From NCBI GenBank assembly GCA_016791115.1, contig JAEUNL010000005.1, forward strand, positions 20,217-84,216: DNA of 64,000 bases. The letters run 5' to 3'. Of the stretch, positions 32,898-40,991 are shown one piece after another. The DNA is from Rhodocyclaceae bacterium (GTDB taxonomy: Bacteria > Pseudomonadota > Gammaproteobacteria > Burkholderiales > Rhodocyclaceae). The position numbers and the translations under genes are program-made. How positions within the stretch are numbered: position 1 is the stretch's first letter; each line of letters starts with the position of its first letter. Under the pieces are notes generated by a model. The model made no database searches. It saw only the letters and a list, made by a program, of their open reading frames with translations, and was not told the origin of the DNA.

Positions 32898-33484
32898 CGC
32901 GCGCCTCCACGCGTCGGCCCGACGACGTTCAGCGTTTTCGCGCGGGAAACGGTACTGCGGTAGAGTCCGGCTTCGGCATCATCGATGTAATGGATGGCCT
33001 GACGCTGCGCGCGATAGTTGCTGCCGTCGACTACGGCGAGAGTGGTCAGCACTTCGTGGGCGGGTGTGCCGCCAGTGGCCTGAAGATGGCCGCTGTCGGG
33101 CGCGACGCGTGCGCCGCTGCGTCCTTCCCGGAAGGCGACAAGGCGCGTCTGGAGGCTGAGGCGGCGCGCGCCATCGGCACGTGTGGCCACGACCAGGCCG
33201 TTTCGCGCCAGCCGCGCCTGGAGCATCTCGCGCAGGCTGGCGGCATAAGTGGAGTTTTCGCGCGTTTCGATGAACACCGGGAGTCGCGTTGCATCGCTGC
33301 CGAGATCCTGCGCGATGCCGTCGGCCAGATCGTTGGAAAGGCTTTCCCAATGCACGAGCGCCTGCGTCTTGGTCTGTACGGTCAGTGCAGGCACGACCGG
33401 CACCGGCGCGTCGGGCGAGCTGGTGCAGCCCGCAAGCATCAGACTGCCCACGGTGATTGCGATACCGCGGTTTCGAGTGATCAT
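32894..33484 (-). CDS. Lipoprotein of unknown function in Tad operon
   Basis: 196 residues with a lipobox LMLAGC (Cys 20) preceded by MITRNRGIAITVGS. The mature part has a predicted alpha/beta domain with no family I recognise (SNDLADGIAQDLG, TRLPVFIETRENSTYAASLREMLQARLARNGLVV). The pattern of a domain asking for short redundant binding to a partner (as in FlgO) recurs in both this and the next protein, suggesting two paralogous lipoproteins. Overlaps both neighbours by four bases, so it is translationally coupled. Confidence 0.7.
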   Translation of the reverse strand: MITRNRGIAITVGSLMLAGCTSSPDAPVPVVPALTVQTKTQALVHWESLSNDLADGIAQDLGSDATRLPVFIETRENSTYAASLREMLQARLARNGLVVATRADGARRLSLQTRLVAFREGRSGARVAPDSGHLQATGGTPAHEVLTTLAVVDGSNYRAQRQAIHYIDDAEAGLYRSTVSRAKTLNVVGPTRGGAR

Positions 33485-34104
33485 CGGACTTCCTCCTTGC
33501 GCGCCGACTCGTGCTTTTCCTTGAACTGGTTGATCTCGTCCTGCAGTTTGCGGATCTGCTCCGGCGGCGCCAGCTTCAGTGCTTCCTCGTAGGACGCTTC
33601 GGCCTGCGCAAGCTGTCTCGCAGCCGCCGATACGCGGGCCAACTGGCGGTGCGCGATCCACACCTGCGGATCGAGCTGCACCGCGAGGCGGGCGGAACGC
33701 TGCGCCGGCATATGCTGGCCCATGCGCGAGTAAAGGAGAGCAATCTCGCCGTGCAGGTAGCTCGTCTCCGCTGTGAGCGCGATAGCCTTGCGGTACGCGG
33801 CAACGGCATCTTCGAGCCTGTTCATGTGTGCGAGGCATTGCCCGAGCGAGCGATGCCCTCTGGTTGCGAGCGGGATCTTCTTGTCATCGCCCTCCAAGTT
33901 GTCCAGCGCCTCTTTCAGCGCGCCGATGATGGCCGTGCAGGCTTGCTGGGCCTCCGCGCCGCCCTTTGCGCCCGCCTGCTCGGAGGCCGAGAGAACCTGC
34001 TCGACGCGTTTGGCCTTGCGATCCAGCGTCCACATCCCGAATCCAGCCAGCGCGAGGAGCGCAACGGCGGCGAGCAGCAGCACGCTGCGCGGCAGGCGAA
34101 TCAT
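33481..34104 (-). CDS. TPR protein, TadD-like
   Basis: 207 residues: one N-terminal membrane segment (about 8-24) then a run of TPR helices (about 75-195: HRSLGQCLAHMNRLEDAVAAYRKAI, HGEIALLYSRMGQHMPAQRSARLAV, HRQLARVSAAARQLAQAEASYEEAL) and a charged C-terminus ending in EEVR. TadD is the TPR pilotin-like factor of Tad systems, normally a lipoprotein; this one is membrane-anchored instead. It overlaps the secretin gene and the lipoprotein gene by four bases each. Confidence 0.75.
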   Translation of the reverse strand: MIRLPRSVLLLAAVALLALAGFGMWTLDRKAKRVEQVLSASEQAGAKGGAEAQQACTAIIGALKEALDNLEGDDKKIPLATRGHRSLGQCLAHMNRLEDAVAAYRKAIALTAETSYLHGEIALLYSRMGQHMPAQRSARLAVQLDPQVWIAHRQLARVSAAARQLAQAEASYEEALKLAPPEQIRKLQDEINQFKEKHESARKEEVR

Positions 34105-36203
34105 TGCGGCGCCTCTGCAGCGCGCTCCGGTGCGGGCTTCGCGCCTGCAAGTGCTGGCGGCAGGGGGCCGCTGTCGGGTACCCGGCGGGCGTTGACGGTG
34201 ATGATCAGTTCCGACCGAATCTTGCGGTCGTCCGTCTTCTTGAACAGGTTGCCGAGGATGGGCACCTTGCTGATGTAGGGCACGTCCTGCATCTGCTTGC
34301 TTTCTTCCTCGGTCAGCAATCCGGCAACCGCCCAGATTTCGCCGTCCTCGGATTCCGTCACCGTTCGCACCGCGCGCTTCGAGAATGCCGGCACCGCGTT
34401 GCCCCCGAGCGTGATTGCGCGGCCGTAGTCAGGTTGCGTGATGAACTGGTCGAGTACGATACTGATCCTGCCGTTCTCGAGCACTGTCGGACGAAGCAGG
34501 AGCTGGATGCCGAACTGGCGGAAGACAATGATTGTCTGGGTCGTCGTCGTACTTCCGCCAACGGCGCTGTTTGTCCCAATGGAGGTTGTCGTGCCCGGTA
34601 TTGGCAGTTCGCCCCCAACGAGGAAACTGACCGATTCGCCACTAACTGCGGTGAGCAGTGGCTCGGAGAGGGCGCTTGCCGCACCCTTGCCCTCGATCGC
34701 CTGCAGGAATGCCGCAATCGAGTATTTACCCGGCGTGAACAGGCCGACCAGATTTGCGACGCCCACGTCGATTTTCGATGTACCGCTGTTTCCGCTTGAG
34801 TTGCCGGTGCTACTGGTGGAGCCTTCGCCGAGCGAACGGCCGCTTCCAATGGTCGGGAGTTCGGGCACGATCTCGCCGGTGAGGCTTCCGATCGTGATTT
34901 TCGGCCCATCGAGCCGCCAGTTGATGCCGAGCTGGTCGGTCGCGTTGCGGTCCACTGCGACTATGCGCAACTGAACCTCTACGCGCGGCATGTCGCGCAC
35001 CTTGATCATGCTCAGCGCCTTGCCGCCGGCAATCGAGATGGCGTCGGCGCGCGCCAAATTCTGGGTAATGTTTCCCTTGGGCGGAGAAGGCTCAAGGGTG
35101 GAAGACAGATCCTCGATTCCGATGGGGATAACCATGCCGCTCGAATCCTGAATCGACGTGCGGCGGGTTCCGCGGGTGTCGTTCGCATTCTCCGTACTGC
35201 GAAGGAGGACGCCGCCGCGGTCCGCGACGACGCGGAAGTCGCCGGTGCCCTTGCCGTTGACGCTCACGAAGCTGTCGATCAGCGTCAATGCCCGCGTGAG
35301 CTTGGCCGGATCACCGACGGTGCCGGTCACGTGGAACACGCTATTGACCATCTTGACCCGCAGGCTCGAGTCGACGCTCGCGAGCAGTTCTTCGAGCCGC
35401 GATGCCGGCGCGGCAAGCTGCTCTTCCGTGGTGAGCAGGTCGATGATGCGCGGCGCGCCATCGCCCGTGGTTCGCGTGCTGCTGATCGTGGAGCGCGCAT
35501 CGACCGGTATCTCGCGATAGTTCGTGACCGAAGCGCTGCCGTCGCGGCGGATCGCTTGCGCCGGCGCTGCCGCTGGTGCGGATGCCAGGCCGCCCGAAGT
35601 GGTTGCTTCGATCGAGGGCTGTCCGTTGCCGGGCAGCGAAACCGTGCGGCTCGTCTGCTGCGCCGAGACGTTCATGGATTCTGGGGTGCCGATGACCTCG
35701 CCGGTATTGTTGACGATGACCGGCACGTCCATGCTCTTGCGCTCGATCTCGCCGACGTAGCTCAGGGCGGCGTCGACGGCGCGGGTCCTGACTTGCTCCG
35801 ACCTGACGACCCCGGTCAGCACGATCGCGTCACGGTTGGTGTCGGTTTCGACCCGGATGCGGGTATCGAGCCCTTCGAGTTGCTTGCGCAGCACGCGCAG
35901 GTCATGGATGACGTGCACGCGATACTCGAGGAAGTCCTCCGGCTTCTTGCCGAACAACATCATCGAGGTCGCGCCGATCCGGCCGCCGTTGATCAGGATG
36001 CGTCGCGGGGTGACGGCCGTGCCGCGAACGATGTCGCTGTTGCCCATCGCGATTGTCGCCACTTCGAACGGCGCCTCGACGACGCGCGAGTGCGAGCGAA
36101 GAATCTCGATGTTGGCAGTCTCGGCGCTTGCGCCGGTCGACAATGCCAGCCCGAGGACCAGGGCCGAAAGCAGCGCGGTATGTCGTGTGAAAGGTTGGGG
36201 CAT
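34101..36203 (-). CDS. rcpA: Tad outer membrane secretin RcpA/CpaC
   Basis: 700 residues with a signal peptide (to about GASAE). N-terminal CpaC domain (about 28-140: PFEVATIAMGNSDIVRGTAVTPRRILINGGRIG), a BON-like part (to 170), a long insertion (about 175-330, Thr/Ser/Ala-rich with several potential loops), then the secretin domain (about 385-670) with VEVQLRIVAVDR, GFGS-like QLGINWRLDG, VPELPTIG..., and GRISIVLDQFITQPDYGRAI near the end. Typical CpaC proteins are about 450-520 residues, so the insertion of some 150-200 residues is notable. It opens the operon driven by the sigma-54 promoter at 36272-36287. Confidence 0.9.
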   Translation of the reverse strand: MPQPFTRHTALLSALVLGLALSTGASAETANIEILRSHSRVVEAPFEVATIAMGNSDIVRGTAVTPRRILINGGRIGATSMMLFGKKPEDFLEYRVHVIHDLRVLRKQLEGLDTRIRVETDTNRDAIVLTGVVRSEQVRTRAVDAALSYVGEIERKSMDVPVIVNNTGEVIGTPESMNVSAQQTSRTVSLPGNGQPSIEATTSGGLASAPAAAPAQAIRRDGSASVTNYREIPVDARSTISSTRTTGDGAPRIIDLLTTEEQLAAPASRLEELLASVDSSLRVKMVNSVFHVTGTVGDPAKLTRALTLIDSFVSVNGKGTGDFRVVADRGGVLLRSTENANDTRGTRRTSIQDSSGMVIPIGIEDLSSTLEPSPPKGNITQNLARADAISIAGGKALSMIKVRDMPRVEVQLRIVAVDRNATDQLGINWRLDGPKITIGSLTGEIVPELPTIGSGRSLGEGSTSSTGNSSGNSGTSKIDVGVANLVGLFTPGKYSIAAFLQAIEGKGAASALSEPLLTAVSGESVSFLVGGELPIPGTTTSIGTNSAVGGSTTTTQTIIVFRQFGIQLLLRPTVLENGRISIVLDQFITQPDYGRAITLGGNAVPAFSKRAVRTVTESEDGEIWAVAGLLTEEESKQMQDVPYISKVPILGNLFKKTDDRKIRSELIITVNARRVPDSGPLPPALAGAKPAPERAAEAPQ

Positions 36204-36271
36204 CGGTACGCGAGCGGTCTCGGGTCTCTTTTCTTGGCGCCGGGTTGGACAGCGATGATTCGTACCGCCTC

Positions 36272-36287
36272 AGCAAGATCACTGCCA
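36272..36287 (-). promoter_or_regulatory. Sigma-54 (-24/-12) promoter of secretin-Tad operon
   Basis: Read on the - strand: TGGCAGT, four bases, TTGCT. The -12 element is perfect and the -24 element has GG and CA in place. GG (36285-36286) and GC (36273-36274) are 10 bases apart. The start site would fall near 36262, giving a leader of about 60 bases before ATG 36203. This is the second sigma-54 promoter in the Tad locus. Confidence 0.75.
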
Positions 36288-36363
36288 TTTGTACGGAAGC
36301 CTGCGTGGTGCGGCGCGGAAGGATCTCATCACATGCTGATTGCAGAGGAAAAGCTTCATGGAG

Positions 36364-36378
36364 CGGGCAGGCTGCCCG
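36364..36378. promoter_or_regulatory. Candidate activator site for the secretin operon
   Basis: Palindrome CGGGCAG-G-CTGCCCG (7-bp arms, 1-base centre), about 85 bases upstream of the -24 GG, the usual distance for an NtrC-type dimer. It differs in sequence from the inverted repeat before flp. Confidence 0.4.
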
Positions 36379-36481
36379 TCCCTTGGCCGCGAGAGGATCG
36401 TGGCGTTTCCTGCAGTGTGCGGTGGCTGAATTCAGCCAGAGTGAAGAAAAACAGCCGGCCGGCGTCCTACGGAGGTACGGC

Positions 36482-36562
36482 ATGCCGCGCCGTGCCGACG
36501 TGGTTGAGTACAGTGAACTTTACCCGCCGATCGCGGGAGCGTCGCCCTCGCGTCAGTCCTGA
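36482..36562 (+). CDS. Possible 26-residue peptide
   Basis: Encodes a 26-residue peptide starting MPRRADVVEYSELYPPIAG. It is supported by GGAGG six bases before the ATG and by the terminator 60 bases after its stop, which makes it a complete small transcription unit. It does not carry the ExxxY core of PqqA. Coding is far from certain; the unit may instead be a small RNA. Confidence 0.3.
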   Translation: MPRRADVVEYSELYPPIAGASPSRQS

Positions 36563-36622
36563 CTGGGCTGCATGATTCGCGCCGGTACGCCAACTTCGGG
36601 TATCGATTCAAACAGGATTGAG

Positions 36623-36651
36623 CGGCCGGGCGACGCCCGGCCGTCTTTTTT
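36623..36651 (+). terminator. Orphan intrinsic terminator
   Basis: Perfect 9-bp stem CGGCCGGGC / GCCCGGCCG with a three-base loop and TCTTTTTT after it. The T run is on the + strand, but no annotated + strand gene precedes it within 5 kb except the small ORF above. It lies before the kinase gene, so it could also attenuate that transcript. Confidence 0.85.
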
Positions 36652-36743
36652 CCCGGATATTCCGGGAGCGGCTCCCGATCTTCCGGTTCGATGTCGATGT
36701 TGGCGGCGGATGCGCCTATCATCGCGCCCTTCGCACATATCGG

Positions 36744-38039
36744 GTGTCTGCCGTGTCGCTGCGGTTTCGACTGATTCTGCTGCTCTCGATCCTGTTTCTC
36801 GGCGTCATCCTGGCGGCTGCGGTCGCGCTGCTGTCGAACACGCAGGCCAACGTTGGCGCAGAAGCGCGCGCGGCGCTAGGTCTGGTCGGCGCCTTCGCTG
36901 CCGAGGTCGATGCCGCCGACGGTGTTTCGCCGGCGACGGTGGAAGCGATCAGCGGCACGCGACACCTGCGCGTGGAATCGGGCCTGCCCCGATCGGCGGC
37001 GTCCGGAGAGGCTGCGCCCGGGAGCGTTCCCGGATGGTTCGCACGCATGGTGTCGCCGGTCGAGCTTCCGGCGCCGGTTCAAATGAAACTGGCGGCGGAC
37101 GCGTCCACGATCGTTCCGATCGAAGTCCGCGCCGCACCCGGCGACGAGATTGCCGAGGCCTGGGACGATCTCGCCGCGTCGGCCACCTATGCGATGGTTC
37201 TGTTTCTGGTGCTGTGCGCCGGTACCAGTCTTGTCGTGACACGGGAGCTGGCGCCGCTTGCGCTACTCGGCGCAGCACTGAGGCATGTCGAGGATGGTGC
37301 CCTGGACACGCGCATGCCCCATGCCGCACTGCCGGAAATCGAACGATTGAGCATCGGCTTCAACCGTATGGCCATGGCGCTCGGCGAGGCGCAGCGAACC
37401 AACCGCGAACTCACGCGACGCATCATCGGTGTCCAGGAGTCGGAGCGCCGCGCGCTGGCGCGTGAACTGCACGACGAGTTCGGCCAGCACCTGACGGCGA
37501 TCCGCGCGGATGCCGCGGCCCTGCTGGCGCCGAACGCGACGGTCGAAACCTCGCGGGTCAGCGGACGCGCAATCGAGGACACGGCGGCAACGCTGATGCA
37601 CCTGTTGCGCTCGATGCTGGAACGCCTGCGGCCCGAAGCCCTGGATGCCCTCGGGCTGTGCGCGGCGCTGGAAGACCTGGCCGGCGCATTCCGCTCGCGG
37701 AACTGCGATGTCGTGGTGACGACCGACCTGCCGGCGTCGGTCGATCTGGAAGAGGAACGCGCGATCGCACTCTACCGTGTCGCCCAGGAGGCGTTGACCA
37801 ATATCGCGCGCCATGCCAATGCCGGGCGTGTGTCGATCGGCCTGACCAGCGGCGAACGGCTCGCACTGCGCATCGAGGACGACGGACGCGGCATGCCGGG
37901 CGGCGCGTGCGCGGAGGGGTTCGGGCTGCTCGGCATGCGCGAGCGCATCGACAGTTGCGGCGGAGTGCTCGAGATCAGGCGCGGCGTTGGCGGCCGAGGA
38001 ACCTCGGTCTGTGCGTGGTTTCCTGAGAATCCGGTGTGA
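36744..38039 (+). CDS. Membrane sensor histidine kinase, NarL/DegS class
   Basis: 431 residues from GTG 36744 (GTG 36753 is the main alternative; upstream starts lie inside the terminator). N-terminal membrane segment (about 8-28), a periplasmic domain of about 125 residues, a second membrane segment (about 150-168), a HAMP domain, the HisKA_3 motif ALARELHDEFGQ with the phospho-accepting His, and an HATPase domain (QEALTNIARHA, DDGRGM, GLLGMRERI). It pairs with the response regulator that overlaps its end. Order kinase-regulator-quinoprotein matches the exaDE/pedSR arrangement that controls ethanol oxidation in pseudomonads. No ribosome site stands out, so the start is uncertain. Confidence 0.83.
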   Translation: MSAVSLRFRLILLLSILFLGVILAAAVALLSNTQANVGAEARAALGLVGAFAAEVDAADGVSPATVEAISGTRHLRVESGLPRSAASGEAAPGSVPGWFARMVSPVELPAPVQMKLAADASTIVPIEVRAAPGDEIAEAWDDLAASATYAMVLFLVLCAGTSLVVTRELAPLALLGAALRHVEDGALDTRMPHAALPEIERLSIGFNRMAMALGEAQRTNRELTRRIIGVQESERRALARELHDEFGQHLTAIRADAAALLAPNATVETSRVSGRAIEDTAATLMHLLRSMLERLRPEALDALGLCAALEDLAGAFRSRNCDVVVTTDLPASVDLEEERAIALYRVAQEALTNIARHANAGRVSIGLTSGERLALRIEDDGRGMPGGACAEGFGLLGMRERIDSCGGVLEIRRGVGGRGTSVCAWFPENPV

Positions 38040-38680
38040 GCGGCGACGTCATCCGCATCCTGCTGGCCGACGACCACGAGGTGGTGCGTTCGGGACTGCG
38101 CAGGATGTTCGAGCGGGAGCCCGGCTTCGAGATCGTCGCGGAAGCGGACAGTGGCGAAGAGGCCTATCGCAGGCTGGCGGCTCTCAACGTCGATGTCGCG
38201 GTGATCGATCTGTCGATGCCCGGCATGGGCGGTATCGAGGCGATACGCCGCATCCGCGCACGCCGGCCGGAAGTGAAAATTCTCGTATTCAGCATCCACG
38301 AGTCGGCGGGCTTTGCACAGCGCGCCTTGGGTGCCGGCGCCGAAGGCTATCTGACCAAGACCAGCCCTGCGTCGGCAATGATCGAGGCGGTTCGCGCCGT
38401 GGCCGAAGGGCGCCATTGGCTGGCGCGGGAGGTGGCGCAGAACCTCGCGCTGCAGTCACTTGGGCAGCAGGGCAATCCGATGTCTGAACTGACAGCGCGT
38501 GAGTTCGAGGTCCTGCGGTTGTTCGCCTTCGGGCGCCAGCCGGAGGAAATTGCCGTCGCCCTGCACCTGAGCGCAAAGACGGTTGCCAATCACCTTTCGA
38601 TCATCAAGCAGAAGGTCGGGGTCCGGTCCTCGGCCGAGCTCATGCGGCGGGCGCTCGCATGGGATCTCGTATCCGACTGA
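38036..38680 (+). CDS. NarL/LuxR-family response regulator, ExaE/AgmR-like by context
   Basis: 214 residues, GTG start overlapping the kinase stop. Receiver domain with D13-D14 (LLADDHEVV), phospho-acceptor in VIDLSMPGMGG and Lys in YLTKTSP; LuxR helix-turn-helix at about 150-205 (LTAREFEVLRLFAFGRQPEEIAVALHLSAKTVANHLSIIKQKVGV). It probably activates the PQQ alcohol dehydrogenase gene 335 bases downstream. Its HTH closely resembles that of the regulator at 6305, so the two pairs may have overlapping targets. Confidence 0.86.
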   Translation: MSGDVIRILLADDHEVVRSGLRRMFEREPGFEIVAEADSGEEAYRRLAALNVDVAVIDLSMPGMGGIEAIRRIRARRPEVKILVFSIHESAGFAQRALGAGAEGYLTKTSPASAMIEAVRAVAEGRHWLAREVAQNLALQSLGQQGNPMSELTAREFEVLRLFAFGRQPEEIAVALHLSAKTVANHLSIIKQKVGVRSSAELMRRALAWDLVSD

Positions 38681-39015
38681 CGGGCATCCCGTTTTCCGGT
38701 ACATCCGGCCGGCCCGCCGGCCTGGCCAATCGTGCTTGCACGTGCCCGCTCACGCTTCGACTTTCCGGGTTCCGTTCGATTCTGCGGCGCCCTGCGTAGT
38801 GCGGGAGCATTCTGCAACAGTTTGTACCAACTCGGGAGGCGGGCCTGATGCGAGCGGGAGGAATGCCCGATGCAGCCGGGATCGTACATCAAGACGCGCA
38901 CACCGCTCCTGCCTAGCATTCGCCTCCACGTTTGCCCTACGCATTGTGGTCCGCAAACGACCGGGGCCGGTTTCGCCGGCACGGTGACAACTTCACCAAG
39001 GAGGCAAGGAGAGCC
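38681..39015. other. Control region of the PQQ alcohol dehydrogenase
   Basis: 335 bases without a gene. It contains TGCGGGAGCATTCT (38800-38813), nearly identical to a motif before the cytochrome gene (1162-1174), and an inverted near-copy AGGAATGCCCG (38859-38869). These may be regulator sites. No clear -35/-10 pair was recognised. Confidence 0.5.
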
Positions 39016-40881
39016 ATGACAAGGAGTATCGGTATGCGCCGCACATCCATCGCGATCGCCACTGCGCTGGCATGCGGAATCAGCGGCGGAGCCATTGCTG
39101 CCGGCAAGAAGGTGAGCTGGGAAGACATCGTCAACGACGACAAGACTGGCGGCGACGTGCTGACGTATGGCCTGGGCATGAAGGCGCAGCGCCATTCCCC
39201 GCTCAAGCAGATCAACACGAAGTCGGTTGCCGGCCTGGTGCCTGCCTGGACATATTCGTTCGGCGGCGAAAAGCAGCGCGGCCAGGAAGGCCAGTCGCTG
39301 GTGCACGATGGTGTCATCTACGTGACGGCCTCCTACTCGCGCATGTATGCGCTCGATGCGAAGACCGGTCAGCGCCTGTGGACCTACGAGCACAAACTGC
39401 CCGACGACATCCGGCCCTGCTGCGACGTGGTCAATCGCGGCCCGGCGATCTACGGCGACAAGGTCTTCTTCGGAACCCTGGACGCGGCCATCGTCGCGCT
39501 CAACAAGGACACCGGAAAAGTCGTCTGGAAGGAAAAGTTCGCCGATCACGGCGTCGGTTACACGATGACAGGCGCACCGTTCATCGTAAAGGATCAGAGG
39601 TCGGGCCGCGTGCTGCTGGTGCACGGCTCGTCCGGCGACGAGTTCGGTGTCGTCGGCTGGCTGTTCGCTCGCGATCCGGATACTGGCAAGGAAGTATGGG
39701 CACGCCCGATGGTCGAGGGCCACATGGGTCGGCTCGACGGCAAGGAGAGCACGGCCACCGGCGACAAGAACGCGCCTTCCTGGCCGCGCGACAAGGACGG
39801 CAAGCTGGTCGAGGCCTGGAACCATGGTGGTGGAGCCCCCTGGCAGACCGCGAGCTTCGACGTCGAGAAGAACATGGTGGTGATCGGCACGGGCAACCCT
39901 GCACCGTGGAACACCTGGAAGCGCACCAAGGAAGGCGACGACCCGCGCAACTGGGACAGCCTCTTCACCTCGGGCCAGGCGTATGTTGATGCGAGCACCG
40001 GCGAACTCAAGGGCTTTTTCCAGCATACGCCGAACGATGCCTGGGACTTCTCCGGCAATAATTCGGTGCTGCTGTTCGAGTACAAGGATCCCAAGAGCGG
40101 CAAGTTGGTCAAGGCTTCCGCGCATGCCGACCGCAATGGCTTCTTCTTTGTCACCGATCGCGAGAAGTTGTCCGATGGCGCGGGCTATCCCAACAAGCCG
40201 ACCGCGCTGATCGGCGCCTGGCCGTTCGTCGACAAGATTACCTGGGCGACCGGTTGGGACTTGAAGACCGGCAAGCCGAAGATCGTCAATGGCCAGCATC
40301 CTCCACAGCCCAAGGAAGGGGCCGACAAGGGCGACAGCATCTTCGTCTCACCGCCGTTCCTCGGCGGCACCAACTGGATGCCCATGTCCTACAGCCCGGA
40401 TACGGAGCTGTTCTACATCCCGGCCAACCACTGGGCGATGGATTACTGGACCGAGAAGGTGACTTACAAGGCAGGTTCGGCATACCTCGGCCAGGGCTTT
40501 CGCATCAAGAAGCTGTTCGACGACCACGTCGGCGTGCTGCGCGCCATCGACCCGAAGACCGGCAAGATTGCTTGGGAGCACAAGGAAAAGTTCCCACTGT
40601 GGGCGGGCACATTGACGACCGCGGGTGGGCTGCTGTTTACCGGCACTTCGGACGGCTTCGTCAAGGCCTTCGACCAGAAGACCGGCAAGGAGCTCTGGAA
40701 ATTCCAGACCGGCTCGGGTGTCGTCTCGGTGCCGATCACCTGGGAACAGGATGGTGAGCAGTACATTGGCATTTCGTCAGGCTACGGCGGCGCGGTTCCG
40801 CTTTGGGGCGGCGACATGGCCGAACTGACCAAGCTGGTCAGCCAGGGTGGCTCGTTCTGGGCGTTCAAGCTGCCGAAGTAG
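39016..40881 (+). CDS. exaA: PQQ-dependent alcohol dehydrogenase, methanol/ethanol family, Ca-type
   Basis: 621 residues with a signal peptide ending near AIAAG. Eight-bladed quinoprotein with the vicinal disulfide C135-C136 (RPCCDVVNRG), metal and catalytic residues E209 (GDEFG), N294 (GNPAPWN) and D344 (NDAWDFS), and tryptophan-docking motifs such as GxxxAxDxxTGxxxW throughout. Position D344+2 is Ser346, where lanthanide enzymes (XoxF, PedH) have a second Asp; this points to a Ca2+-dependent ExaA/PedE-like enzyme. It oxidises primary alcohols to aldehydes in the periplasm and passes electrons to cytochrome c. AAGGAG precedes ATG 39016. PQQ synthesis genes are absent from the window. Confidence 0.93.
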   Translation: MTRSIGMRRTSIAIATALACGISGGAIAAGKKVSWEDIVNDDKTGGDVLTYGLGMKAQRHSPLKQINTKSVAGLVPAWTYSFGGEKQRGQEGQSLVHDGVIYVTASYSRMYALDAKTGQRLWTYEHKLPDDIRPCCDVVNRGPAIYGDKVFFGTLDAAIVALNKDTGKVVWKEKFADHGVGYTMTGAPFIVKDQRSGRVLLVHGSSGDEFGVVGWLFARDPDTGKEVWARPMVEGHMGRLDGKESTATGDKNAPSWPRDKDGKLVEAWNHGGGAPWQTASFDVEKNMVVIGTGNPAPWNTWKRTKEGDDPRNWDSLFTSGQAYVDASTGELKGFFQHTPNDAWDFSGNNSVLLFEYKDPKSGKLVKASAHADRNGFFFVTDREKLSDGAGYPNKPTALIGAWPFVDKITWATGWDLKTGKPKIVNGQHPPQPKEGADKGDSIFVSPPFLGGTNWMPMSYSPDTELFYIPANHWAMDYWTEKVTYKAGSAYLGQGFRIKKLFDDHVGVLRAIDPKTGKIAWEHKEKFPLWAGTLTTAGGLLFTGTSDGFVKAFDQKTGKELWKFQTGSGVVSVPITWEQDGEQYIGISSGYGGAVPLWGGDMAELTKLVSQGGSFWAFKLPK

Positions 40882-40991
40882 CCATCCACCAACCGGCGGT
40901 AACCGTTGCGGATCGCGTGGCCGGCACCTCCTCCAGCCGGTTACGCGCTTCCGCGCATGTCACAAGTGAAACGAGACAACAAGAGAGAAGC

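Larger units (their letters stand above)
36204..36743. other. Divergent regulatory region with small + strand unit
   Basis: 540 bases holding, on the - strand, the sigma-54 promoter and activator site of the secretin operon, and on the + strand a tiny ORF with a strong ribosome site (36482-36562) and an intrinsic terminator (36623-36651). The kinase gene starts 92 bases further on. No sigma-70 promoter for the + strand unit could be assigned. Confidence 0.55.

Noticed and set aside
36482..36562. Small ORF as pqqA
   Set aside because: The conserved ExxxY spacing is absent and pqqBCDE are not nearby.
36618..36743. Longer N-terminus for the kinase at 36.7 kb
   Set aside because: It would begin inside the terminator hairpin and lack a ribosome site; the membrane segment lies after GTG 36744.
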